NCBI RefSeq assembly: GCF_019880405.1
Contig: NZ_CP082269.1
Span: 2,170,001-2,234,000, forward strand
Origin: Enterobacter sp. C2
GTDB taxonomy: Bacteria; Pseudomonadota; Gammaproteobacteria; Enterobacterales; Enterobacteriaceae
Direction of reading: 5' to 3'
Length of the DNA stretch: 64,000 nt
The notes below the pieces were generated by a model, which saw only the letters and a list, made by a program, of their open reading frames with translations, ran no database searches and was not told the DNA's origin. This document shows positions 1-8,285 of this stretch, piece after piece (position 1 is the first letter of the stretch; each line of letters opens with the position of its first letter). The position numbers and the translations under genes are program-made.

Positions 1-732
1 GTCATGGTGGGTAAAAATGGCGTCGGCGTGGCGGGCGGCAAGCTTTTTGCCATCGTCTGAGGCCCCGGCCTGGAAAATAATGGGACGATGCTGCGGCGTA
101 CGACCAATATTGAGCGGCCCGGCGACCTGGAAAAACGTCCCGCTGTGGTTGAGCGTATGCAGCTTTTGCGGATCGAAAAACTGCCCGCTCTCTTTGTTAC
201 GCACAAAGGCATCCTCTTCCCAGGAGTCCCACAGCCCTTTCACTACCTCCAGGTACTCATCGGCAATGCGGTAGCGCAGCGCGTGCTCCGGGTGCTTGTC
301 CCGTGAGAAGTTCTTCGCCGAGCCTTCCAGCGGCGAGGTCACAACGTTCCACCCTGCCCGGCCATTGCTAAGGTGATCGAGGCTGGCAAACTGGCGCGCG
401 ACGGTAAACGGCTCGCTGTAGGAGGTAGAGAGCGTTCCCACCAGCCCAAGGTGGGTGGTCAGGCTGGCCAGCGCGGAGAGCACCGTTAGCGGCTCGAAGC
501 GGTTCAGGAAATGCGGAATTGATCTCTCATTAATGTACAGGCCGTCGGCGACGAACAGGAAGTCCAGCTTCCCCTGTTCAGCTTTAAGGGCAGTCTCTTT
601 CACAAACTCAAAGTTGATGCTGGCATCGGCCACCGCTGCCGGATGACGCCAGGCAGACATATTTCCCGCTGCGCCCTGCAAAATCGTGCCCAGCCGTAAC
701 TGTCGTGTTGTCGCCAGTTTTTCAGTCGCCAT
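1..732 (-). CDS. FMN-dependent LLM-class monooxygenase (NtaA/SnaA/DszA type), C-terminus cut by window edge
   Basis: The first 244 residues are visible, starting [20 protein letters not shown]; the 3' end lies beyond base 1. The text [44 protein letters not shown] and [10 protein letters not shown] is characteristic of the NtaA/SnaA/DszA flavin monooxygenases, TIM-barrel enzymes that use FMNH2 supplied by a separate reductase to oxidise N- or S-containing organics. It lies only 11 bp downstream of an M20D amidohydrolase gene on the same strand, and a second LLM oxidoreductase lies further upstream, so the three are probably one operon. Family certain; substrate inferred only from context (modified cysteine or other sulfur compounds). 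Confidence 0.85.
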   Translation of the reverse strand, partial: MATEKLATTRQLRLGTILQGAAGNMSAWRHPAAVADASINFEFVKETALKAEQGKLDFLFVADGLYINERSIPHFLNRFEPLTVLSALASLTTHLGLVGTLSTSYSEPFTVARQFASLDHLSNGRAGWNVVTSPLEGSAKNFSRDKHPEHALRYRIADEYLEVVKGLWDSWEEDAFVRNKESGQFFDPQKLHTLNHSGTFFQVAGPLNIGRTPQHRPIIFQAGASDDGKKLAARHADAIFTHHD

Positions 733-743
733 AAATGATCCTT

Positions 744-1865
744 TTAAGGTTGCAGTAACGCTTTTTCAGCCAGCAGCGCAAAGTAGCGCGCCGCGCCTTC
801 AAGCAGAGCTTCGTCGGGGTTAAAGGCCGGGTGATGCAGGCCAAACTCGCTGGCGCTGCCGATGCTGACAAAAGCACCAGGGATATGTTGCAGATAGACG
901 GCAAAATCCTCTCCGCCCATATGCAGCCCGGCGTGCTGCGTCTCATACCCGTGCCAGTCAGCGACGTCACGGGCGAAGGCGGCCCAGCGCTCATCGTTAA
1001 CCAGCGCCGTGGGGCCGTCGTACCAGTTGACGGCGATCTCCGCCCCAAACGCCTGACCCAGCCCGGCGGCAATGGCGTTTACGCGCCGCTTCACCTGCTG
1101 TTGAACCGCAACGTCGTGGGTACGCAGAGTGCCCTCCAGCTCTACCGTCTCCGGCAGCACGTTCCAGGTATTGCCCCCGGCGATCCGCGTCACGCTGAGC
1201 ACCACCGAGTCAAGGGTGTTAACGTTGCGGCTGGCTACGCTCTGCAGGGCGTTAACCAGCTGGCTCGCCAGCAGGATGGCGTCGTTGCCCTCGTGCGGGC
1301 GGGCGGCATGTGCCCCCTTGCCCTTCACGCCAATGACAAAGCGATCGACGTTGGCGTAGAACGGGCCGCCGCGTGTGGCAAAGACGCCCACCGGCAGACC
1401 GGGTTCGTTGTGCATGCCGAAAATCGCGCTGACGCCATTCAGGACGCCTGCGTTAATCAGCCGTTTCGCACCGCCAAAATTCTCTTCGGCAGGCTGGAAC
1501 AGGATGCGCACTCTGCCCGCCAGCCGGTGCTCGTGCTCCTTGAGCAGCAGCGCCGCGCCAAGCATCACGGTGGTGTGCACGTCATGGCCGCAGGCATGCA
1601 TGATCCCGGCGTTTTTCGAGCTAAACGGCACGCCGCTGGCCTCGTCGATAGGCAGCGCATCGATATCACCGCGCAAAGCAATTATTTTTTCGCCGTTGCC
1701 GATCTCTACCACCACGCCAGTGGGCAGATCGTAAGGCAACAGCCGCAGCCCGGCGTTTTCCAGCCACTGGCGGATCCGCCGCGTTGTCTCAAACTCCTGA
1801 AGCGACAGCTCCGGGTACTGATGAAGCTCGCGTCGCCATTCAATCAGCTGTTGTGCAAACTGCAT
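744..1865 (-). CDS. M20D family amidohydrolase / N-acyl amino acid deacylase
   Basis: A 373-residue metallo-amidohydrolase. The M20D hallmark [10 protein letters not shown] (Cys92, His94) is followed by [10 protein letters not shown] (Glu127/Glu128) and [12 protein letters not shown] (His152), with a late GLHHPAFN; these are the usual dinuclear metal ligands and acid/base residues. I chose the ATG at 1865 ([10 protein letters not shown]) because GGAGG lies eight bases upstream; a longer frame opens at 1901 without such support. The start lies inside the end of the upstream LLM gene (22-bp overlap), indicating translational coupling. Relatives include YxeP-type N-acetyl-S-(2-succino)cysteine deacylases and hippurate or IAA-amino acid hydrolases; the exact substrate cannot be read from the sequence. 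Confidence 0.88.
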   Translation of the reverse strand: MQFAQQLIEWRRELHQYPELSLQEFETTRRIRQWLENAGLRLLPYDLPTGVVVEIGNGEKIIALRGDIDALPIDEASGVPFSSKNAGIMHACGHDVHTTVMLGAALLLKEHEHRLAGRVRILFQPAEENFGGAKRLINAGVLNGVSAIFGMHNEPGLPVGVFATRGGPFYANVDRFVIGVKGKGAHAARPHEGNDAILLASQLVNALQSVASRNVNTLDSVVLSVTRIAGGNTWNVLPETVELEGTLRTHDVAVQQQVKRRVNAIAAGLGQAFGAEIAVNWYDGPTALVNDERWAAFARDVADWHGYETQHAGLHMGGEDFAVYLQHIPGAFVSIGSASEFGLHHPAFNPDEALLEGAARYFALLAEKALLQP

Positions 1866-2878
1866 TCCGCTGCCTCCGTCACGTGCCGCTCCTGCGACCA
1901 CGCCTCTGCCAGCAGGCGCAGGGAGGTAATCCGCGCTGCGCCGCCGGTAATGGGCGTGTCGATAATAAATTCGTCAATGCCCCATGCATGGTGCAGCGCG
2001 TTCAGCCCGGCCAGCACCGTCTCTGCCGTGCCCACCAGCGCCGAGGAGTCCCGGCGAACAATCTGCTTCGCCGGGCTGCCCGCCTGACGGGCAAACGCCT
2101 GCGCCTGCTCCTGGCTGGCTACCGTGACGCGCTGGCCGTTCTCCAGCTCCACGCCCCACAGCTCAACCTCCCGGGCCAGCGCCTGCGCGTCAGCATCGCT
2201 GTCGGCCACAATCGCCTGCACCGCCACCACCGTGCTGCGCTGGCTATGCGCCTGCCAGGCCGTGAGCACGTCGCGCAGCAGAGCTTTATCCCCGTTCAGG
2301 TGCGCAGCAAAGACAAAGTTCCAGTCAAGGGCGGCAGCCAGCCGAGCGCTCACGACGCTCGCTCCGAGGAGAAAACCGTCGGCGCGGTGAGGCGGTACCG
2401 GCGTTGCCAGCAGGCTCTCCTGCTGGCGATCGTTTACCGAGAGTGAAAGCCAGTTGTCGAGCTGCGCCAGTTTGTCTGCAAAGGTGCCGGCGCGTTCCTG
2501 ATCCAGCCCCTGCTGAAGCGCGCGGGTGGAGAGCGGCAGGCCGCCAGGGGCTTTGCCTACGCCGAGATCGATACGTCCCGGTGCCAGCGTGGCGAGAAGG
2601 TTAAAGTTTTCCGCGACCTTGTAGGGACTGTAGTGTTGCAGCATGACGCCGCCGGAGCCGACACGAATACGCCGGGTCTGGCCGACGATCCACGCGATTA
2701 CCAGCTCCGGTGATGGGCTGGCCAGTTGCGGGGTGTTGTGGTGCTCAGCGATCCAGAAGCGGTGATAGCCCCACTCCTCGGCTCGCTGCGCCAGGTGCAG
2801 GGTGCGGGCCAGCGCCTCCGTTGCCGTTTCGCCATCGGCGATGGGACTTTTATCCAGCAGACTAATTCGATATGACAT
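1844..2878 (-). CDS. LLM-class flavin-dependent oxidoreductase (luciferase-like, MsnO8-type)
   Basis: A 344-residue bacterial-luciferase-like oxidoreductase beginning MSYRISLLDKSPIADGETA. WGYHRFWIAEHHNTPQLASP, IRVGSGGVMLQHYSPYKVAE and LGVGKAPGG are typical of the small LLM subgroup that gives single-domain TIM-barrel flavin enzymes. The start at 2878 matches the usual N-terminus of this subgroup; an in-frame ATG at 2902 adds eight residues but has a badly spaced Shine-Dalgarno. It is the promoter-proximal gene of the three-gene operon and overlaps the M20D gene. Two different LLM enzymes flanking a deacylase suggest oxidative cleavage of an N-acylated substrate, but that is inference. Confidence 0.85.
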   Translation of the reverse strand: MSYRISLLDKSPIADGETATEALARTLHLAQRAEEWGYHRFWIAEHHNTPQLASPSPELVIAWIVGQTRRIRVGSGGVMLQHYSPYKVAENFNLLATLAPGRIDLGVGKAPGGLPLSTRALQQGLDQERAGTFADKLAQLDNWLSLSVNDRQQESLLATPVPPHRADGFLLGASVVSARLAAALDWNFVFAAHLNGDKALLRDVLTAWQAHSQRSTVVAVQAIVADSDADAQALAREVELWGVELENGQRVTVASQEQAQAFARQAGSPAKQIVRRDSSALVGTAETVLAGLNALHHAWGIDEFIIDTPITGGAARITSLRLLAEAWSQERHVTEAAECSLHNS

Positions 2879-3263
2879 GCGTACGCTCAGATGAGGAAAC
2901 ATGCCTCTATTAGTAAGAGGTCAGGAAACGCCTGTGAAACAATTAATTCACATTTAATTAGCTAAAAAGTGGCTAAGTCGCGGCTCTCCTGCCTCCTCTA
3001 TACCCTAAGACTTTTCATCGGGCTGAATCGTATCGACACGGCTGCTCATCCGACCACACGAATTCACGCGACAGCGCTCAATTTTCGCTGGGTATCTTTT
3101 GCGTCGTTTATCAATTGCAGGTAGGATGCTGCGCCATGTTTCGTCTTATCTATGCGCAAAATAGCGGGAAAGACAGCATATTTATTCGCCAGGGCAAACG
3201 TTTGTTTCGTGCTGGTCGAATGAAAACATCCTCGATGATTCAGACAGGTCAACAGGTAACGCA
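2879..3263. promoter_or_regulatory. Divergent intergenic region, LLM operon / ansP
   Basis: About 385 bp without a credible gene. It must carry the divergent promoters of the LLM-M20D operon (leftward) and ansP (rightward). The left part is AT-rich around 2938-2970. I could not single out a convincing -35/-10 pair or operator. Confidence 0.4.
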
Positions 3264-4760
3264 ATGAAAAACAGCAACAACAGCGCAGCAGAGCATCAGG
3301 CTGCAAAACGCCGCTGGCTTAACTCGCATGAAGAGGGGTATAAGCAAGCGATGGGGAACCGTCAGGTGCAGATGATTGCTATCGGCGGTGCGATTGGTAC
3401 AGGGTTATTTCTCGGTGCGGGCGCACGCCTGCAGATGGCAGGCCCTTCGCTCGCCATCGTCTATCTGGTTTGCGGGATCTTCTCTTTCTTTATTCTCCGC
3501 GCGCTCGGCGAGCTGGTATTGCACCGCCCCTCCAGCGGCAGCTTCGTCTCCTACGCCCGTGAGTTCCTGGGTGAGAAAGCAGCATTCGTTGCCGGCTGGA
3601 TGTACTTCATCAACTGGGCCATGACCGGCATCGTGGATATCACCGCCGTTGCGCTCTATATGCACTACTGGGGCGCGTTTGGCGACGTGCCGCAGTGGGT
3701 CTTCGCTCTTGGCGCGCTGGCTATCGTCGGCACCATGAACATGATCGGCGTGAAATGGTTCGCCGAAATGGAGTTCTGGTTTGCGCTGGTGAAGGTGCTG
3801 GCTATCGTGGTTTTCCTGGTCGTGGGGACTATCTTCCTTGGCACTGGCAAGCCGCTGGACGGCGGCACCACCGGCTTCCACCTGATTACCGATAACGGCG
3901 GCTTCTTCCCGCACGGCCTGCTGCCTGCGCTGGTGCTGGTGCAGGGCGTAGTCTTCGCCTTCGCCTCTATCGAACTGGTGGGGACGGCGGCGGGTGAATG
4001 TAAAGATCCGCAGACCATGGTGCCAAAAGCCATCAATAGCGTGATCTGGCGTATCGGCCTGTTCTACGTTGGCTCCGTGGTTCTGCTGGTGCTGCTGCTG
4101 CCGTGGAACGCCTATCAGGCCGGGCAGAGCCCGTTCGTGACCTTCTTCAGCAAGCTGGGCGTGCCTTACATTGGCGACGTAATGAACATGGTGGTGCTGA
4201 CCGCCGCGCTCTCCAGCCTGAACTCAGGCCTCTACTCTACGGGCCGTATTCTGCGCTCCATGTCGATGGGCGGCTCTGCACCGAAGTTCATGTCCAAAAT
4301 GAGCAAGCAGCATGTTCCCTACGCGGGCATCCTGGCGACGCTGGCGATCTACATTTTCGGTGTGGTGCTGAACTATCTGGTTCCGGCCAGCGTGTTTGAG
4401 ATCGTGCTGAACGTGGCGGCGCTGGGCATTATCGCCTCGTGGGCGTTTATCGTGGTATGCCAGATGCGCCTGCGTAAAGCTATTAAAGAGGGCAAAGCGG
4501 CTGACGTCAGCTTCAAGCTGCCGGGCGCGCCGGTCACCTCCTGGCTGACGCTGCTGTTCCTGTTGAGTGTGCTGGTGCTGATGGCGTTCGACTATCCGAA
4601 CGGGACCTATACCATCGCCTCTATTCCGGTGATTGCAGTCCTGCTGGTCGTAGGCTGGTATGGCGTGCGTAAGCGGGTGCAGGAGATCCACAGCACCGCG
4701 CCGGTGCATAGTGAAGAGACGGCAGAAAGCGCCGTGCTGGTTGAGAAAACCTCCAGCTAA
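3264..4760 (+). CDS. ansP: L-asparagine permease AnsP
   Basis: A 498-residue amino acid permease of the APC superfamily (AAT family) that imports L-asparagine with protons across the inner membrane. The signature GNRQVQMIAIGGAIGTGLFL near residues 31-50 forms the start of TM1; about twelve hydrophobic segments follow and the tail is charged. Length matches E. coli AnsP (499). The ATG at 3264 is the only one before the conserved N-terminal segment. The gene stands alone, ending in its own hairpin terminator, next to yncE as in K-12. Confidence 0.93.
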   Translation: MKNSNNSAAEHQAAKRRWLNSHEEGYKQAMGNRQVQMIAIGGAIGTGLFLGAGARLQMAGPSLAIVYLVCGIFSFFILRALGELVLHRPSSGSFVSYAREFLGEKAAFVAGWMYFINWAMTGIVDITAVALYMHYWGAFGDVPQWVFALGALAIVGTMNMIGVKWFAEMEFWFALVKVLAIVVFLVVGTIFLGTGKPLDGGTTGFHLITDNGGFFPHGLLPALVLVQGVVFAFASIELVGTAAGECKDPQTMVPKAINSVIWRIGLFYVGSVVLLVLLLPWNAYQAGQSPFVTFFSKLGVPYIGDVMNMVVLTAALSSLNSGLYSTGRILRSMSMGGSAPKFMSKMSKQHVPYAGILATLAIYIFGVVLNYLVPASVFEIVLNVAALGIIASWAFIVVCQMRLRKAIKEGKAADVSFKLPGAPVTSWLTLLFLLSVLVLMAFDYPNGTYTIASIPVIAVLLVVGWYGVRKRVQEIHSTAPVHSEETAESAVLVEKTSS

Positions 4761-4785
4761 TCTCCGCCGAAGAACTATTTAAAAC

Positions 4786-4815
4786 AATGCCCGGCAATTC
4801 TGTCGGGCATTTTTC
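4786..4815 (+). terminator. Rho-independent terminator of ansP (probably also serves yncE)
   Basis: Stem AATGCCCGGCA, loop ATTC, complementary TGTCGGGCATT, then a T-rich run. It lies between the convergent ansP and yncE stops, with A-rich sequence on the other side, so it can act in both directions. Confidence 0.85.
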
Positions 4816-4823
4816 ATTAAGTC

Positions 4824-5885
4824 TTATAGCGCAATACGGATCACATCATCCGGATCGGTCGCCTCTTTCTCGCGGGTCGAGGCCTGCTTCACGCTAACGT
4901 ACAGCGTTTTACCATCGGCAGAGAGCGCCAGGCTGTTCGGGTAGGTGGGCGTATCGAAGCTCTTCACCACCTTATAACTTTTCGCATCGATAACGCTCAC
5001 CTTGCCCGCCTTGCGGTGGGTCACATAGGCTTCGTTGCGCGCCGGGTTAAACAGCACGGCCAGCGACTCCGGGGCAGCAACCTTCGCCAGCACCTTGCCG
5101 TCGCGCAGATTTACCACCAGCACCTCCGCCTGCTTCGAGTCGGTAATAAACGCCCGCTGTCCAGCGGTGTCGAGGCTGAGGTTGAGATAGAAGTGCTCTT
5201 TGCCATCGTCAAGCACCTTCTGACGGGAGAGGATTTTATTGCTGGCGGTATCGATAGTAATCAGCTCGCCGTCGCCGTTGGTGGTATAGAGACGTTTTGC
5301 CGCCGCATCGATAGCCAGCCCGGTGCTAAAGGTGCCCGTGTCAGCGATCGTGTTTTTCAGCTTCAGCGTTTCGCCATCAACGGCCCAGATCACGCTCTCC
5401 TTGCCGATGCCGGTGATATAAACGGTATTGGTGGTTTCATCCACCGCCAGTTCGCGCGGCTGCAAGGGGCGCACCGTTTCGGAGCGCTTGCGATCGTCCA
5501 GCACCAGCCGGCCTTTGACCTCGCCTGTTTTCGCGTCAACGGCAGTCACCGCGCCATTGGTGGTGTTGCCAAACCACAGCGTCTGGGTTTGATTGTTGAT
5601 GGTCGCACCAAACGGCTTGAGATCGTTGTGGATAGCCTGGGTGATATCCAGGGTAACAGGGTCGAGGCGGTAGATAACCCCGCCCTTATCCATCTTGCGG
5701 CTCTGGGTCGTGGCGACCCACAGGGCGTTCTCCTGCTGGCTGAACGCCATTTCGTATGCGCCCTTACCCACCGGTTTACGCAGCATCTCCTCCGCCGCGC
5801 TGGCGTTAAACGCCCCCGCCAGCAGCAGTGAACCGAGGAACAGTGAACCACGCAGGCGCGGCGAGCTTAATTGACGTAAAAACAT
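4824..5885 (-). CDS. yncE: YncE family periplasmic seven-bladed beta-propeller protein
   Basis: A 353-residue protein with a cleavable Sec signal peptide (LLLAGAFNASAAEE, cleavage near residue 31), followed by repeated YVTN-type propeller blades, for example ELAVDETTNTVYITGIG, AIDAAAKRLYTTNGDGEL and LALSADGKTLYVSVK. Length equals K-12 YncE, a secreted DNA-binding propeller of uncertain function that is iron-responsive. It is divergent from the TonB receptor pqqU/yncD, and a Fur-like box lies just upstream of its start. The YVTN propeller resembles folds used by quinoprotein dehydrogenases, but no PQQ-binding residues could be identified. Confidence 0.92.
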   Translation of the reverse strand: MFLRQLSSPRLRGSLFLGSLLLAGAFNASAAEEMLRKPVGKGAYEMAFSQQENALWVATTQSRKMDKGGVIYRLDPVTLDITQAIHNDLKPFGATINNQTQTLWFGNTTNGAVTAVDAKTGEVKGRLVLDDRKRSETVRPLQPRELAVDETTNTVYITGIGKESVIWAVDGETLKLKNTIADTGTFSTGLAIDAAAKRLYTTNGDGELITIDTASNKILSRQKVLDDGKEHFYLNLSLDTAGQRAFITDSKQAEVLVVNLRDGKVLAKVAAPESLAVLFNPARNEAYVTHRKAGKVSVIDAKSYKVVKSFDTPTYPNSLALSADGKTLYVSVKQASTREKEATDPDDVIRIAL

Positions 5886-5920
5886 GACGACTCCCTTTGA
5901 TTAATACATTCGCGTGTTGC

Positions 5921-5945
5921 GAATGAGAATAATAATCATTAATTA
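5921..5945 (-). promoter_or_regulatory. Fur-box-like sequence upstream of yncE
   Basis: The bases GAATGAGAATAATAATCATT at 5921-5940 followed by AATTAAT resemble overlapping GATAAT hexamers of the Fur consensus. It begins 36 bp before the yncE start codon, inside the expected promoter. Known iron/Fur regulation of yncE in E. coli supports the call; it was recognised by eye only. Confidence 0.6.
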
Positions 5946-6066
5946 ATAAAATGTGGAGTCTTTCTTGCCAGGTCGGCCATAATCTTCATACTTCCTCCAT
6001 ACACACGTGGATACACCACTTAACACTACGTGCCGTTAACGTTTTCATAATTTTTACAAAAACAGT

Positions 6067-6084
6067 AACATGTGCACACATGTT
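6067..6084. promoter_or_regulatory. 18-bp near-perfect palindrome upstream of pqqU (candidate operator)
   Basis: AACATGTG-CA-CACATGTT: two perfect 8-bp arms around a 2-bp centre, 36 bp before the pqqU start. It is not followed by T residues and so is unlikely to be a terminator. Its size and placement fit a dimeric regulator site; the protein that would bind is unknown. Confidence 0.5.
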
Positions 6085-6120
6085 CCATTTGGTTCGTTTT
6101 GTATTTAACCGGTTCCTTTA

Positions 6121-8229
6121 ATGAAAATCATCGCTATCACGCACGCTACCCTCCCTTTTCTGCTTTTGCCCGCCGCCTGCGGCTCTGCTTTTGCCGCTGA
6201 TGAGCAGACCCTGATCGTCAGCGCTACGCCGCAGACCGTGTCCGAGCTGGATACGCCTGCCGCCGTCAGCGTTGTCAACGGGGAAGAGATGCGTCATGCC
6301 GCTCCGCGCGTTAACCTCTCCGAGTCGCTGACCGGCGTGCCGGGGCTACAGATCCAGAATCGCCAGAACTATGCGCAGGATCTGCAGCTCTCTATGCGTG
6401 GCTTTGGCTCCCGCTCTACCTACGGCGTGCGCGGCATCCGCATGTACGTCGATGGCATCCCGGCGACCATGCCGGACGGCCAGGGACAGACCTCCAATAT
6501 CGATCTCAACAGTGTCGAGAGCGTCGAAGTGCTGCGCGGCCCCTTCTCTGCCCTGTACGGTAACGCCTCCGGCGGCGTGGTTAACGTCACTACCGAAACT
6601 GGCCAGCAGCCGGCGACTATCGAAGCCAGCAGCTACTACGGCAGCTACGGTAGCTGGCGCTACGGCCTGAAAGCCACCGGTGCAACCGGAGACGGTACTC
6701 AGGCAGGTGACGTGGACTACACCGTCTCTTCTACCCGCTTTATTACCAGCGGCTATCGCGACCACAGCGGTGCGCGTAAGAACCTGGCCAATGCCAAACT
6801 TGGCGTGCGCATCGATGACGTCAGCAAACTGAGCCTGATCTTTAACAGCGTTGATATCAAAGCGGACGATCCGGGCGGCCTGACGCAGCAGGAGTGGAAA
6901 CAGGATCCGCATCAGGCTCCGCGTGCTGACCAGTACAACACCCGCAAAACCATCAAGCAGACCCAGGCCGGGCTGCGCTACGAGCGCCAGCTGAGCGAGC
7001 AGGATGACCTCAGCGTGATGATGTACGCAGGCGAGCGTGAAACGACCCAGTATCAGTCCATTCCGCGTGCGCCGCAGCTCAATCCGACCCATGCGGGGGG
7101 CGTGATCGACCTGAGCCGTCACTACCAGGGGATCGATACCCGCTGGACCCACCGTGGCGAACTGCTGGTGCCGGTAACCATTACCACCGGCCTGAACTAT
7201 GAAAACATGAGCGAAGATCGGAAAGGTTTCGAGAACTTCGTAATGAATAACGGCACGCCGGATTATGGCCAGAAAGGTAACCTGCGCCGTAACGAGCGTA
7301 ACCTGATGTGGAATGCCGATCCCTATATGCAGTCCCGCTGGCAGCTGACCGACAAGCTTTCGCTGGACGCTGGCGTGCGGTACAGCTCGGTGTGGTTTGA
7401 CTCCAATGACCACTACATTACTGCCGCTAACGGCGACGACAGCGGTGAGGCAAGCTACCACGAGTGGCTTCCGGCCGGTGCGCTGAAGTATGCCGTGACC
7501 GATGCGTGGAACGTCTACGCCGCCGCAGGCCGTGGCTTCGAGACACCGACCATCAATGAGCTCTCCTACCGGGCCAATAATCAGAGCGGCCTAAACTTCA
7601 ATCTTAAACCGTCTACCAACGACACCTATGAGATTGGCAGCAAGACCCGCGTCGGCAACGGCCTGTTTACCGCAGCACTGTTCCAGACGATGACCCATGA
7701 CGAGATCGTGACGGATACCAGCAGCGGCGGGCGCACGACCTACAAAAACGCCGGGAAAACCCGTCGTCAGGGCGCTGAGCTCTCCCTCGACCAGCAGTTT
7801 GCTGGCGACTGGCGGGTGAAAATGGCGTGGACCTATCTGGATGCCACCTACCGTACCAACGTCTGCGGGGATGACAACTGCAATGGTAACCGGATGCCGG
7901 GCATTGCGCGTAACATGGGCTTCGCCTCCCTCGGCTACGTGCCGGAGAGCGGCTGGTACGCGGGGGCTGATATGCGCTACATGAGCGACATTGAAGCGAA
8001 CGATGAGAACACGGCGAAAGCACCGTCCTATACCACCGTAGGACTGAACACTGGATATAAGTTCAACTACAACAACTGGATGCTGGACGTCTTTGGCCGC
8101 GTCGATAACCTGTTCGACAAAGAGTATGTCGGATCGGTCATCGTTAACGAATCTAACGGTCGCTACTACGAACCGGCTCCGGGTCGTAACTACGGCGTAG
8201 GCCTCTCGGTAGCGTACCGCTTCGAGTAA
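6121..8229 (+). CDS. pqqU: TonB-dependent outer membrane receptor PqqU (YncD)
   Basis: A 702-residue TonB-dependent receptor. A Sec signal peptide (cleavage after SAFA, about residue 25) is followed by a TonB-box-like stretch (DEQTLIVSATPQ), the plug domain with SLTGVPGLQIQNRQNY and SVESVEVLRGPFSALYGNAS, then the 22-strand barrel ending in the aromatic residues SVAYRFE typical of outer-membrane assembly. Order and length fit E. coli YncD, which has been renamed PqqU as the pyrroloquinoline quinone importer. It is divergent from yncE across a Fur-like box and an 18-bp palindrome and ends in a strong terminator. Confidence 0.92.
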   Translation: MKIIAITHATLPFLLLPAACGSAFAADEQTLIVSATPQTVSELDTPAAVSVVNGEEMRHAAPRVNLSESLTGVPGLQIQNRQNYAQDLQLSMRGFGSRSTYGVRGIRMYVDGIPATMPDGQGQTSNIDLNSVESVEVLRGPFSALYGNASGGVVNVTTETGQQPATIEASSYYGSYGSWRYGLKATGATGDGTQAGDVDYTVSSTRFITSGYRDHSGARKNLANAKLGVRIDDVSKLSLIFNSVDIKADDPGGLTQQEWKQDPHQAPRADQYNTRKTIKQTQAGLRYERQLSEQDDLSVMMYAGERETTQYQSIPRAPQLNPTHAGGVIDLSRHYQGIDTRWTHRGELLVPVTITTGLNYENMSEDRKGFENFVMNNGTPDYGQKGNLRRNERNLMWNADPYMQSRWQLTDKLSLDAGVRYSSVWFDSNDHYITAANGDDSGEASYHEWLPAGALKYAVTDAWNVYAAAGRGFETPTINELSYRANNQSGLNFNLKPSTNDTYEIGSKTRVGNGLFTAALFQTMTHDEIVTDTSSGGRTTYKNAGKTRRQGAELSLDQQFAGDWRVKMAWTYLDATYRTNVCGDDNCNGNRMPGIARNMGFASLGYVPESGWYAGADMRYMSDIEANDENTAKAPSYTTVGLNTGYKFNYNNWMLDVFGRVDNLFDKEYVGSVIVNESNGRYYEPAPGRNYGVGLSVAYRFE

Positions 8230-8248
8230 CGCCTTAGCGTCTCTGCTG

Positions 8249-8285
8249 ATGCCCGGTAGCCAAATGCTGCCGGGCATTTTTATTT
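8249..8285 (+). terminator. Terminator between pqqU and the chemoreceptor gene
   Basis: Stem ATGCCCGGTAGC / GCTGCCGGGCAT with one mismatch, loop CAAAT, then TTTTATTTT. It terminates pqqU; its distal end touches the stop codon of the convergent chemoreceptor gene. Confidence 0.88.

Noticed and set aside
831-2087. Long open frame on the plus strand opposite the M20D/LLM genes
   Set aside because: It is antisense to two well-supported genes, lacks a plausible ribosome site and reads as the high-GC mirror of their codons.
3064-3306. Minus-strand frame upstream of and overlapping the ansP start
   Set aside because: No homology is recognised, it lies across the divergent promoter region and has no ribosome binding site.
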